Part shown: positions 1-7,511 of the stretch, piece by piece
Layout: the number at the start of each line of letters is the position of its first letter
Position numbering within the stretch: position 1 is the stretch's first letter
Assembly: GCF_000478885.1 (NCBI RefSeq)
Contig: NC_022567.1
Location: 2,170,001-2,234,000, forward strand
Length of the DNA stretch: 64,000 nt
Direction of reading: 5' to 3'
DNA from: Adlercreutzia equolifaciens DSM 19450
GTDB taxonomy: Bacteria > Actinomycetota > Coriobacteriia > Coriobacteriales > Eggerthellaceae
Position numbers and translations under genes: made by a program
The notes under the pieces: generated by a model
Databases searched by the model: none
What the model was told of the DNA's origin: nothing
What the model saw: only the letters and a program-made list of their open reading frames with translations

Positions 1-184
1 CCTGGGCCTGGGCCATGGTCTCCTCGGTTGCCTCCTGACCATCGACCGTGCCGCTCGATAAAATCCAATCCCCCTGGAAGTTCGCGGCGTCATTGCCCGC
101 CGGCGCGCTGGCGCACCCTGCCAGCGCCACGCACAGCGCGAAGGCGCATGCCGCCACTCCGATGATCTTCGTCCTCAGCTTCAT
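1..184 (-). CDS. Putative lipoprotein, N-terminal part only
   Basis: The gene runs off the left edge, so only 61 residues are visible. It starts with MKLRTK, continues with a hydrophobic stretch and reaches a lipobox (LAGC, Cys24), which is the arrangement of a lipoprotein signal peptide. The mature part begins with a small-residue linker and then NFQGDWILSSG, as in small secreted lipoproteins with a beta-sheet fold. AAAGGAGC sits just upstream of the ATG on the minus strand. The protein is probably anchored on the outer face of the membrane. Its function cannot be told from this fragment. Confidence 0.7.
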   Translation of the reverse strand, partial: MKLRTKIIGVAACAFALCVALAGCASAPAGNDAANFQGDWILSSGTVDGQEATEETMAQAQ

Positions 185-401
185 TCCCGCTCCTTTGATC
201 GCATTCTTCGACGCCTGTCGCGTCCCATGCACTTCGACGCCCATCGCGTCCCTTGCAGCCAGCGCGGTCATCTTATACGTAAGCGTCGTCCTCAGCAATA
301 CTCATCTCCCATACGTTGGGCAACTGAGAAGAAGGGCTTTCCCGCCGCGCGCGGCACCGTGTAGCAGCCACCCTGCAGGCTTTTGGGCTCTTCGTGTGGA
401 A

Positions 402-508
402 AAAAGTGCGATTGTGCGAGTAATTCCATGCACTATCGTTCTATTGTGCAGACTTTTTAACGATCGAGCGAGTTTTAGACAACTTGGGACTCGCACAATC
501 GCACTTTT
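402..508. repeat. Intergenic element bounded by a perfect 20-nt inverted repeat
   Basis: The 20 bases at 402-421 are the exact reverse complement of 489-508, with 67 bases between them. A second short inverted pair (ATCGTT 435-440, AACGAT 459-464) lies inside. The element fills most of the 403-bp gap between the divergent lipoprotein and MGMT-like genes. It could be a miniature inverted-repeat element, a structured RNA or a large operator. No terminal target duplication was recognised. Confidence 0.7.
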
Positions 509-587
509 CTCTGCAGAAGCGCCCAATTTTTCGCTTCCATCTGCTATGGTGGCCCCAATCAGCGAAGAGCGCACCGAAGGAGATCTC

Positions 588-1058
588 ATGGGAGACTATG
601 CCAACCGGGTGTTCGCCGTCGTGCGGCGCATACCGCGCGGAAAGGTGGCCACCTACGGCCAGGTGGCGCGGCTCATCGGCGCCCCGCGCACGGCGCGCTA
701 CGTCGGCTACGCCCTGCACGCCAACCCCGAGCCTGGCACCGATCCGGGCTGCATCCCCTGCCATCGGGTCGTTTTCAAGGACGGACGCATGGCCACCGGT
801 TTCGCCTTCGGAGGCCCCGACGAGCAGCGGGGGATGCTCGCCGCGGAGGGTGTGGCCTTCGACGAAGAGGGCCGCGTGATCATGGAAGAGTTCCAGTGGG
901 ACGGCCGTCCGGAAAGCACCGCGTCCGGCGAGGGCGACGTGCCCACCGGCCCGCCCCCGGACTTCGACTGGGAAGCCGAGCTGGCCGAGCACCCACTGCA
1001 CCACTGCGAGACCTGCGCCGCGCCGCGCCCCGACTGCCAGAAGAAACGCCGCACCTAG
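588..1058 (+). CDS. MGMT-like alkyltransferase (DNA repair) with Cys-rich tail
   Basis: This 156-residue protein matches the DNA-binding domain of O6-alkylguanine-DNA alkyltransferase. It has the helix-turn-helix motif TYGQVARL (about residues 22-29) and the acceptor motif PCHRV with Cys58. It would take alkyl groups from O6-alkylguanine in the cytoplasm. The usual N-terminal domain is missing, as in the alkyltransferase-like (ATL) group, but the reactive Cys is kept, unlike classical ATLs. After about residue 90 there is a proline-rich linker and a tail with three Cys and two His (HHCETC, then DCQK), which might bind metal. The frame is open much further upstream, but AAGGAG before 588 and family length support this start. 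Confidence 0.85.
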   Translation: MGDYANRVFAVVRRIPRGKVATYGQVARLIGAPRTARYVGYALHANPEPGTDPGCIPCHRVVFKDGRMATGFAFGGPDEQRGMLAAEGVAFDEEGRVIMEEFQWDGRPESTASGEGDVPTGPPPDFDWEAELAEHPLHHCETCAAPRPDCQKKRRT

Positions 1059-1265
1059 GCCCCCTTCGTTCCGAGGCAGGCGCCGGTGCGCACGTTCGCC
1101 ATTTGGCAACGGGTCTCCCCTGACTCGATGACCGTTTCCTGCCAAAAGGAGACGCCGCGTCCGGCGCGGATTACCATGGGTTTTCGGAACCGTCGACCCC
1201 TTCGCCTTCCCGAAAGAGCCGACGACATCCCGTCATAGGACCTAACGCACCAAGGAGGCACCATC

Positions 1266-1583
1266 ATGGAAGATAAAGAGCTGCTCGAGAAAATCATCGC
1301 GAAGCAGAACCTCATCATTCCGGCCATGGAAAAGACCGGCGAGACGAAGGACATTCCCGAAAAGCTGCGCCACGCCATGGCCGCGGCCGAGGAATGGGCT
1401 GACGTCATCGAGAAGAAAGAGGGCCGCGACAAGGAAGCGCGCCGCTGGCCGGTAAAGCAGCTCGCCGAAGAGGCTCACGAGCATATCGCCCTGTTCGACC
1501 ACGAGACGCGCCAGCAAATCCAGGAGTACTGCGAGCTGGTAGCCCGTCTCCCCTACGATGACGACGCCCCGCTCGGAGTGTAA
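1266..1583 (+). CDS. Small charged helical protein, unknown
   Basis: This 105-residue protein is rich in Glu, Lys and Ala and should be almost entirely helical. It has no signal peptide or membrane segment. AAGGAGG at the right distance supports the ATG, and a strong hairpin follows the stop. I do not recognise the family. It stands alone between the MGMT-like gene and the convergent hypB unit. Confidence 0.7.
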   Translation: MEDKELLEKIIAKQNLIIPAMEKTGETKDIPEKLRHAMAAAEEWADVIEKKEGRDKEARRWPVKQLAEEAHEHIALFDHETRQQIQEYCELVARLPYDDDAPLGV

Positions 1584-1606
1584 CCGCGCAGCTTTGGCTA
1601 TTGTCG

Positions 1607-1640
1607 AGGAGGCCACTCGATATCGAGCGGCCTCCTTGTA
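1607..1640 (+). terminator. Rho-independent terminator
   Basis: AGGAGGCC at 1607-1614 pairs with GGCCTCCT at 1629-1636. After one mismatch the stem continues with CTCGA/TCGAG, and it is followed by TTGTATT. It lies between convergent genes and may act both ways. Confidence 0.75.
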
Positions 1641-1650
1641 TTCTGCACCT

Positions 1651-1884
1651 TTACGGATCCAGCCAATCCTCTTCCTCTTCCCAATCAATAAGAGCGAAGT
1701 CGTCGATGTCCTGCCGCGTGTGAGAGACGTTCAGACCCGCATAAAGCCGCTCGATCCTTTCGTCAAGGGCCGCTTGGGAAATAGCCCCCTTGCAATACTC
1801 CTCTTCTATCTCCGACTCACGAAGCTTCTGAGCGTATCGCTCATGTTGTCTCAACTTTTCGCTTTCAATGAGATCGATCACCAT
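1651..1884 (-). CDS. Small acidic protein downstream of hypB, unknown
   Basis: This 77-residue acidic protein ends in a run of Glu, Asp and Trp (DWEEEEDW). It is predicted to be helical and soluble. It starts 10 bases after the hypB stop on the same strand, so the two probably share a transcript. No family is recognised. A role with the nickel chaperone would be a guess based only on position. Confidence 0.5.
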   Translation of the reverse strand: MVIDLIESEKLRQHERYAQKLRESEIEEEYCKGAISQAALDERIERLYAGLNVSHTRQDIDDFALIDWEEEEDWLDP

Positions 1885-1894
1885 GAAAGCTACC

Positions 1895-2575
1895 CTAGGC
1901 CTGCACCTTTTCGGCGCGCTGGGACTGCATCCAGTCGGCGAGCTCGCCGATGCCCTCGCCGGTGCGAGCGCTCGTGACGAAGATCTCCAGGTTGGGGTTC
2001 AACATGCGCGCCTGCGCCTTCAGGCGATCCATGTCGAAGTCCTCGTTCAAGGGCAGGTAATCGCATTTCGTGACGATGAGCGCGTCCACGGCGGCGAACA
2101 TGGGCGGGTACTTCATGACCTTGTCCCAGCCCTCAGGAACCGAGAGCAGCATGACGCGGGTGTGGGCACCGGTGTCGAAGTCGGCCGGGCATACGAGGTT
2201 GCCGATGTTCTCGAGGAACAGGTAGTCGAAGCGGTCACCATCGAAGGCCTCGAAGGCCATGGTCACCATGCCCATCTCCACGTGGCATACCCCGCGGGTG
2301 TTCAGCTCCACGGAGGCGACGCCGGCCTCCTTGATCTTCTGCGCGTCCACGTCGGACTCGAGGTCGGCCTCGATGACGCCAAGGGCCTCGACGCCGCGGG
2401 CGCGCAGCTCGCGGATGAGCGCGAGCAGAAGCGTCGTCTTGCCGGCGCCCGGGCTCGCCATGACGTCCACGAAGAACGTGCCCTCCTGGGCGCGCTCGGC
2501 GCGGAAGGCGTCGGCCGCCTCGTCGTTGGCCGCCAGGATGTTCTTCTTCACTTCGATGACGCGCGTCTGATCCAT
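1895..2575 (-). CDS. hypB: Hydrogenase nickel-incorporation GTPase HypB
   Basis: HypB is the GTPase that delivers nickel to [NiFe]-hydrogenase, and sometimes to urease, in the cytoplasm. This 226-residue protein has the Walker A motif ASPGAGKTT (residues 40-48), the metal-site region NTRGVCHVEM, the conserved NIGNLVCPADFD and a G4-type TKCD. It lacks the His-rich N-terminal nickel store found in some homologues. The ATG at 2575 is chosen over an earlier in-frame ATG because AAGGAGG lies just upstream. No hypA, hypC-F or hydrogenase structural gene is in the window, so it is an isolated maturation gene here. Confidence 0.93.
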   Translation of the reverse strand: MDQTRVIEVKKNILAANDEAADAFRAERAQEGTFFVDVMASPGAGKTTLLLALIRELRARGVEALGVIEADLESDVDAQKIKEAGVASVELNTRGVCHVEMGMVTMAFEAFDGDRFDYLFLENIGNLVCPADFDTGAHTRVMLLSVPEGWDKVMKYPPMFAAVDALIVTKCDYLPLNEDFDMDRLKAQARMLNPNLEIFVTSARTGEGIGELADWMQSQRAEKVQA

Positions 2576-2637
2576 GATGCCTCCTTCGTCGGCGCCGAGC
2601 CCTGCCACCCGGCACCTTCCAAATACTGCTTAGCTCC

Positions 2638-2667
2638 ATAGTAACGGGCGCGGCGGCATTTGGGCAA
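2638..2667 (-). promoter_or_regulatory. Probable hypB promoter
   Basis: On the minus strand TTGCCC (2662-2667) is followed after 18 bases by TACTAT (2638-2643), about 60 bases upstream of the hypB ATG. The rest of the 2576-3043 gap is GC-rich and contains several GCGCAAATGCGC-like short palindromes but no gene that I can support. Confidence 0.5.
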
Positions 2668-3043
2668 TGCAGAAAGGGAATCGGCTATGCGGATTGCCGA
2701 ATGCGCACGGTCGCGTTCGCAAATGCGCAAGTCCGCGTGCGAATTGCTTTGGAAATCGCGGGTAGCGTAGTCTCCGAAGCGCGGCGGCGCCTAGCAACTT
2801 TTCGCGACCTGGGAAAATACCGCACCCGTCGCGCGGCGACCGCATAAGAGCCCATCGAAAACTATGCTACCCGTGATTTCTAAAGCAATTCAGCGATTCG
2901 AAATGCGCGGCGCGACGTTTTTGAGAGTGCGACGGGTTGCCCGTTGGCGCTGGTTCCTGTAGCCTTGTGGCCGAAAGGAGCGCGGGGCGAGCCTTTTCCC
3001 GAGACCTTCCCAAAACCTTCCCGAAACGCTTGCCTCCCCTACC

Positions 3044-3592
3044 GTGAACGAACTTGCCATCCTCGATGCCATCCAGCTTATCCACACACCGTGGCTCGAC
3101 ACGATTGTCGCCGCATACACGAGCACAAGCGACGCGGGTCAAATCTGGATCCTGCTCGGCATCGTGCTCGCTATCATTCCGAAGACGCGCAAGCTGGGCG
3201 CGGCCGTCCTCATCGCCGTGCTTCTGGGCGCCATTGTCACCAGTGGCATTCTAAAACCCCTGATCATGCGCCCGCGACCGTGCGACGTGAACCCGCTCGT
3301 GCCCATGATCGTCGATCGGCCCCACGGCTCGTCGTTCCCCTCGGGACATGCCACCGCCGCTTTCGCCGCGTTCGGGGCGCTGCTTTTCTCGAAGGGGCCC
3401 AAGCCCCTCGTCATCGTCGTCGGCATCGGCGCGGTGCTCATGGCGCTCACGCGACTGTACTGCTACGTGCACTATCCCACCGACGTGCTGGCGGGTACCA
3501 TCGTCGGCCTGCTCGCGGGATTCGCCGCCGCCAAAATCGTCGAAGCGGCAAGCCGCAAACTTCAGGAACGGCGATCGCAATCGCATATTTAG
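3044..3592 (+). CDS. PAP2-family membrane phosphatase
   Basis: This is a 182-residue integral membrane protein with about five hydrophobic segments and the three motifs of the type 2 phosphatidic acid phosphatase family: KPLIMRPRP, SSFPSGHAT and RLYCYVHYPTD. The family removes phosphate from lipid phosphates such as undecaprenyl pyrophosphate or phosphatidic acid, with the active site outside the membrane. The start is a GTG with no good Shine-Dalgarno sequence, so it is less certain than the rest. It converges with the next gene, with the palindrome GGCGCTAGCGCC (3592-3603) at its stop. Confidence 0.88.
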   Translation: MNELAILDAIQLIHTPWLDTIVAAYTSTSDAGQIWILLGIVLAIIPKTRKLGAAVLIAVLLGAIVTSGILKPLIMRPRPCDVNPLVPMIVDRPHGSSFPSGHATAAFAAFGALLFSKGPKPLVIVVGIGAVLMALTRLYCYVHYPTDVLAGTIVGLLAGFAAAKIVEAASRKLQERRSQSHI

Positions 3593-3644
3593 GCGCTAGC
3601 GCCCGAATCGAGCACGCAAGCCGCCACCCTGAGGCCGAAGGCTC

Positions 3645-4100
3645 CTATCCTTCGCGCACCTTCCCCGTCACCGGACAGGTGATGTACCCGTCGCGGCGGA
3701 GGTAGTGCACGAGAAAGCCCACGCCGGCAAGCGCGAGCGCGATGCCGAGGCCGGTGTAGAAGAAGGCGATGAACCAGCCCGGCACCAGATGGAATGAGCG
3801 CAGGGCGATACCGCCGCCCATCATGACGGCCATGATGAGGTAGCCCCGCACATCGAAGAACTTCAGCACGTGCATCTTCTCCTCGCCGTAGCCGCGGATG
3901 CGGGCGGCGTGCTTGCCCACCAGCTTGGAGAACATCATATGGAAGACGACGAAGGTGGCGGGGATGCCGATGAGCAGAAGCCACAGGTTGCCGTTGCCGG
4001 CCGCGATGGCCTCGATGCCCATGCGGGCGACCTGGCTTCCGGCGATGAGCCACACGGCGGCCGCGATGAGCAGCAGGTATTTCGAGCGAACTTTGAACAT
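3645..4100 (-). CDS. Four-helix membrane protein, unknown
   Basis: This 151-residue protein has four hydrophobic segments separated by short basic loops and a Tyr/Lys-rich end. There are no catalytic motifs. The ATG at 4100 follows AAAGGAA on the minus strand; longer in-frame starts have no ribosome-binding site. It is convergent with the PAP2 gene. No family is recognised. Confidence 0.7.
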   Translation of the reverse strand: MFKVRSKYLLLIAAAVWLIAGSQVARMGIEAIAAGNGNLWLLLIGIPATFVVFHMMFSKLVGKHAARIRGYGEEKMHVLKFFDVRGYLIMAVMMGGGIALRSFHLVPGWFIAFFYTGLGIALALAGVGFLVHYLRRDGYITCPVTGKVREG

Positions 4101-4358
4101 GGCGAGCTTTCCTTTGATTGAATGCCGCCGCGGCGCGTTCGCCCCTTTTGGGGAGGGTGCCGCGCGGTCACTAGTTTTTCCTGGGCACCATAGCACCCTC
4201 GCCCGCCCACTTCCATAAGGCACATGGTCTCGACAGCAAAATTTCAACTTGCGGAAACCTTATAGGGGCCGCACGCATCCGCATCTGCCCCAGCGCAATG
4301 CGGGGCAGCAGTTCGGCCCGAGCCCCGCGTATTCTGCGATGGTTAATCCTGGCAAGTT

Positions 4359-5555
4359 CTAGACAAGCGGCTCGATGTAGGCGATCGGGGCGACCACGAC
4401 GCGTCCGCAGTGTGCGGCACCGTCTTTGGCGGCAAGACCCGGCTTCGGCACGATCATCGTGACGGTGAGGTCGGCGCGCACGGCATCTTTCGCCGCGCGG
4501 CCCGTCTGGGCCGAAAGTCCGCTCGGCACGTCGGCGGCCACCACGAGCGTTCCCTGGTCGTGAGCGACGTTGAGGACGCGGATCCAGCCGTCGAAGGGCG
4601 CCTTCACCGTATCGTGGGCGAACCCGGTGCCCAAAAGGGCGTCGATGGCGAGCGGCGCGCCGTCGAGTAAGGCCGTCACCTCCGCGTTCGACGGCGCGAG
4701 AACCACCTGGCTGCGCTCGCCCAGGGATGCCGCCGCCTGCAGGGCCGCCGCGCGAGCCGGCTCGGCCGTCAGCTCCTCGGGGGCCTTCGCCGTAACGACC
4801 CGCACGGGAATGCCCCAGCGGTCCAGGTACTCCCCGGCCACCCAGCCGTCGCCGCCGTTGTTGCCGTTTCCGCAAAAGATGACTATTTCCTTCGCGCCTT
4901 CCATCCCTTCCAAGGCCTTGCGTGCCTCGAAGGCAAGGAAGCGGCCGGCGCGGCGCATGAGAACGTCGAGCGGCGTGCCCGCCTCGGCGATGGCCCGCTC
5001 GAGCGCCACCACTCGGGGCACCTCGAGCACGGGAGGCTTGAAGGGAGTCACGGCCTCGGCCACAGGGCGATAGGCTTCCACGAGCCGCGGCAGCGACCAG
5101 GCCGCGTTGGCCGGACTCGGCGAGGGCAGCACATCGGCGGGCAAGCCGCTGGCAGCTTCGCACAGCCTTGCGTAGTAGCGCCCCGCCGCCGCACCCGTGC
5201 AGAACACCCGGCGCACCGGCGCCTTTTCCAAAACGCGCGACAGATCGTTGGGGTGGGGGTTGGCGATGGAGGCGTCCGAAGCGCCCCGGATGTCGCAGCT
5301 TTCCAGCACGTCCCACAGCGCGATGTGATGGCGCAGCAGCAGATCGGCGCGCTCGGCGTTGTCCTCAGGCACCGGCTCGTCGAACAGCGCAGCGAGCACG
5401 CGCCAGAACCGGTTCTGCGGATGCCCGTAGAAAAACGCCGCCTCGCGCGATTTCGGCGAGGGCATCGTGCCCAGCACGAGCGCCTCCGAGCGCTCGTCGA
5501 ACACCGGCGGAATACCGTGCTCGATATGCTGCAGTGGCTGGGCGCAATCTTTCAT
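4359..5555 (-). CDS. Fusion: DNA-deoxyinosine glycosylase + NAD(P)HX epimerase
   Basis: This 398-residue protein joins two enzymes. Residues 1 to about 170 match the deoxyinosine/uracil glycosylase branch of the UDG superfamily, with LGTMPSPKS, the YGHPQNRFW loop and SPSPANAAW near the end. From about 185 on it matches NAD(P)H-hydrate epimerase (YjeF_N), with CGNGNNGGDG, the AIDALLGTGF segment and DVPSGL. The first domain would excise deaminated bases; the second would epimerise damaged NAD(P)HX. The epimerase domain is more usually fused to the NAD(P)HX dehydratase, which is absent here. GGGAGG supports the ATG at 5555, between the two adjoining intergenic stretches. Both halves are in one uninterrupted frame. 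Confidence 0.85.
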   Translation of the reverse strand: MKDCAQPLQHIEHGIPPVFDERSEALVLGTMPSPKSREAAFFYGHPQNRFWRVLAALFDEPVPEDNAERADLLLRHHIALWDVLESCDIRGASDASIANPHPNDLSRVLEKAPVRRVFCTGAAAGRYYARLCEAASGLPADVLPSPSPANAAWSLPRLVEAYRPVAEAVTPFKPPVLEVPRVVALERAIAEAGTPLDVLMRRAGRFLAFEARKALEGMEGAKEIVIFCGNGNNGGDGWVAGEYLDRWGIPVRVVTAKAPEELTAEPARAAALQAAASLGERSQVVLAPSNAEVTALLDGAPLAIDALLGTGFAHDTVKAPFDGWIRVLNVAHDQGTLVVAADVPSGLSAQTGRAAKDAVRADLTVTMIVPKPGLAAKDGAAHCGRVVVAPIAYIEPLV

Positions 5556-5623
5556 GGCAGCCTCCCTTTGCTCCTCGCGCGATGGCCCCGGCGGGACGCG
5601 AACGGCCGCTTGCGCCCGACCCC

Positions 5624-6751
5624 TTAGGTGAGCAGAAGCGACGCCGCGATGAATCCCGCGATCACCAGAGCGAAGCCTACCACAAAAGCCCACGCTGCGG
5701 GGCGCCCCAAATTGATCGTCCAACCGATACCGAAGCGTTCGGGCAGAAACAGCGCCGGGTCGTCGGGGTTCACGTAGAAGATGCCGCCCTTCCAATATCG
5801 GTCGTTGTCGCGCGGCATGGCGCCGCCGCGCCCGTCGGCGCTCACCCGGGCGAGCAGGCGGCTGCCGTTCTGGCCGTACACGAGACTCACCGCGGTGCTC
5901 GCCACCAGTATGACCGCCACCACGACCCCAATGGGCACCAAGGCCTGGGCCATGGAAAGCACGCCGAGAAACGTCAGCTGGATGACGGGTCCCAGCAAGC
6001 TCACGAGCAGACCCATGCCGATGAGCATCACGCTCTGAGAGCGGGCGAACATGCCGTAGGCCCAGGCGCTCGCCGCCGGCATGGCGGGGTCGCTGCCCTT
6101 TTTCGATCGCAGAATCACCCAATGAGCCACGGTGAGGCATACGGCGATGAGCGCCACGAACAGCACGGGAAACGCGACGATGCCCGGCGACTTGTCGGCC
6201 CACTCGGTCACCTTCCCCGCCAAATCCATGTGCAGGGGCACCTTGTCGGGCATGGCGGGATAGCCCACGATGCCCATGGCCAGCGTAATGAGGATCACGG
6301 GCACGTACAGCAGATCCCAGGAGAGAGACAAAGGCTTCGGGAAGGGCTCGTCGCCGATAAATCCCGCGCTGCGGCACTCCTCGGCCACCCAGCCCTGAGC
6401 CTTTTTGTAGCACTGCACCTTCGCGCGGAAATACAGCATGAGGGCGTAGCCGCCCACGCACAGGACGAGGGCGGCCACGACCAGCGTCGCGACGAAGGCG
6501 TGCTCGGGATCGAGCGCAAGGGCTGCCGCGCACGCAATCGTTGCCGCCGCCGCAAGCGCCAGCATGATCGCAAGATAGGTGCGTTTCAGGCGGCGCAGAT
6601 AAGGATCGCGCGCCGCATCGTCGGGCACCGTGACGGCAAAGCACTCGCGCTTCGGCATGAGGTAGGGCGTGAGCGCCATGAGCACGCCCATGAGGGGAAC
6701 GACGAGGGTCAAAAGCCCGAGAAGAGGAATTGCGGGAGACGTCACGCTCAT
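5624..6751 (-). CDS. DUF1648/DUF5808 multi-spanning membrane protein
   Basis: This 375-residue protein has about nine membrane segments. The central part (YPAMPDKVPLHMDLAGKV) is the DUF1648 signature shared with SdpI-type bacteriocin immunity proteins. The end (DNDRYWKGGIFYVNPDDP) matches DUF5808. Such proteins usually sit beside a GntR regulator of the YtrA type, as here: the stop of the GntR gene overlaps this start by four bases (ATGA, 6748-6751), so they are translationally coupled. A role in cell-envelope stress or peptide immunity is an inference from the family. Confidence 0.85.
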   Translation of the reverse strand: MSVTSPAIPLLGLLTLVVPLMGVLMALTPYLMPKRECFAVTVPDDAARDPYLRRLKRTYLAIMLALAAAATIACAAALALDPEHAFVATLVVAALVLCVGGYALMLYFRAKVQCYKKAQGWVAEECRSAGFIGDEPFPKPLSLSWDLLYVPVILITLAMGIVGYPAMPDKVPLHMDLAGKVTEWADKSPGIVAFPVLFVALIAVCLTVAHWVILRSKKGSDPAMPAASAWAYGMFARSQSVMLIGMGLLVSLLGPVIQLTFLGVLSMAQALVPIGVVVAVILVASTAVSLVYGQNGSRLLARVSADGRGGAMPRDNDRYWKGGIFYVNPDDPALFLPERFGIGWTINLGRPAAWAFVVGFALVIAGFIAASLLLT

Positions 6752-7278
6752 TGGGGCACCACCGCCTCGCCCGCGGCTGCAGCCGCACCTGCCACCGACG
6801 ACGCGCCTGCACCCGCGGCCGCCACCGACGACCCACCGGCAGCCTTCTTCTTCCGCGTCGGGCGCGGGGCGGCCTCGGCATCTTCCATCACCCCGTAGGC
6901 GCGGGCGGCCTGAGCGGCGGCCGCTTCCAGAAACTGGCCGCGCGCGCCGCCCCGGGCTCGGAAGGCCAAGGCCAGCTTGAAGAGGTCATCCTCCATCTTC
7001 ACTTGGGCCGATGCATCGGCGTCAGCGCGATCGGCGGCGGCCGGATCGGCGATCACCGCCCCGGCGCGACCGCGCATGCGCACGTAGCCCTCGTCGCGCA
7101 GCACCGCGTAGGCCTTGTTCACCGTGTGTAGGTTGATGCCCAAGTCGCTCGCCAGAGAGCGCACCGAAGGCAGCGACTGGCCCGGCTCCAGCTGCCCGGT
7201 GGCGATGCCGGCCACAATCTGGTTGCGTATCTGCAGGTAGAGCGGCTCTGGGGCCGCAGCATCGATGGTGATGAGCAT
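6748..7278 (-). CDS. GntR-family (YtrA-like) transcription regulator
   Basis: This 176-residue regulator opens with the typical EPLYLQIRNQI and has the winged-helix DNA-binding part LPSVRSLASDLGINLHTVNKAYAVL at about residues 36-60. There is no large effector domain, only a helical stretch and a low-complexity Ala/Gly tail, as in the YtrA subfamily. It probably represses its own operon and the divergent CPBP gene through the paired TGTTCTA-N7-TAGAACA sites at 7432-7478. The ATG at 7278 follows GGAAAGGA. The Ala-rich tail of about 50 residues is unusual. Confidence 0.88.
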   Translation of the reverse strand: MLITIDAAAPEPLYLQIRNQIVAGIATGQLEPGQSLPSVRSLASDLGINLHTVNKAYAVLRDEGYVRMRGRAGAVIADPAAADRADADASAQVKMEDDLFKLALAFRARGGARGQFLEAAAAQAARAYGVMEDAEAAPRPTRKKKAAGGSSVAAAGAGASSVAGAAAAAGEAVVPQ

Positions 7279-7422
7279 GGGGCGTCCTTTCCGGCAAGAG
7301 GCGTCTGCGGCACCGAGCGAACCGACAGAGGCCCCGCGCCCCGCTCGCTGCTGAGCACGATGACAGCCGTCGACGCAATCCCCTTGCCGCAACCTCCATC
7401 GCATGGGAGACTTGCCTAACGG

Positions 7423-7478
7423 TTGACTTCTTGTTCTATTCGAAGTATAACATAAACTGTTCTAGTTGTCATAGAACA
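7423..7478. promoter_or_regulatory. Divergent promoter with two GntR-type operators
   Basis: On the plus strand TTGACT (7423-7428) and TATAAC (7446-7451) are 17 bases apart. Two copies of the same inverted repeat lie on it: TGTTCTA-N7-TATAACA at 7432-7452 and the perfect TGTTCTA-N7-TAGAACA at 7458-7478. One covers the spacer and -10, the other the start of transcription. A minus-strand -10 (TATACT) overlaps the same bases, so both divergent units could be shut off together. Confidence 0.8.
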
Positions 7479-7511
7479 AAATCCCACAGCACCGACGAAA
7501 GGACTCCCCTC

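Noticed and set aside
48..587. Longer N-terminus for the MGMT-like protein
   Set aside because: It would run through the divergent lipoprotein gene and the inverted-repeat element. A ribosome-binding site and family length support the start at 588.
1895..2575. HypB as a sign of a hydrogenase cluster in the window
   Set aside because: No other hyp gene or hydrogenase subunit was found in the 64 kb, so the gene is described as isolated here.
4359..6881. 840-codon minus-strand frame from the epimerase back through the DUF1648 gene
   Set aside because: Only the part from 5555 on encodes recognisable protein. The upstream part is out of frame with the real membrane-protein gene and has an implausible composition.
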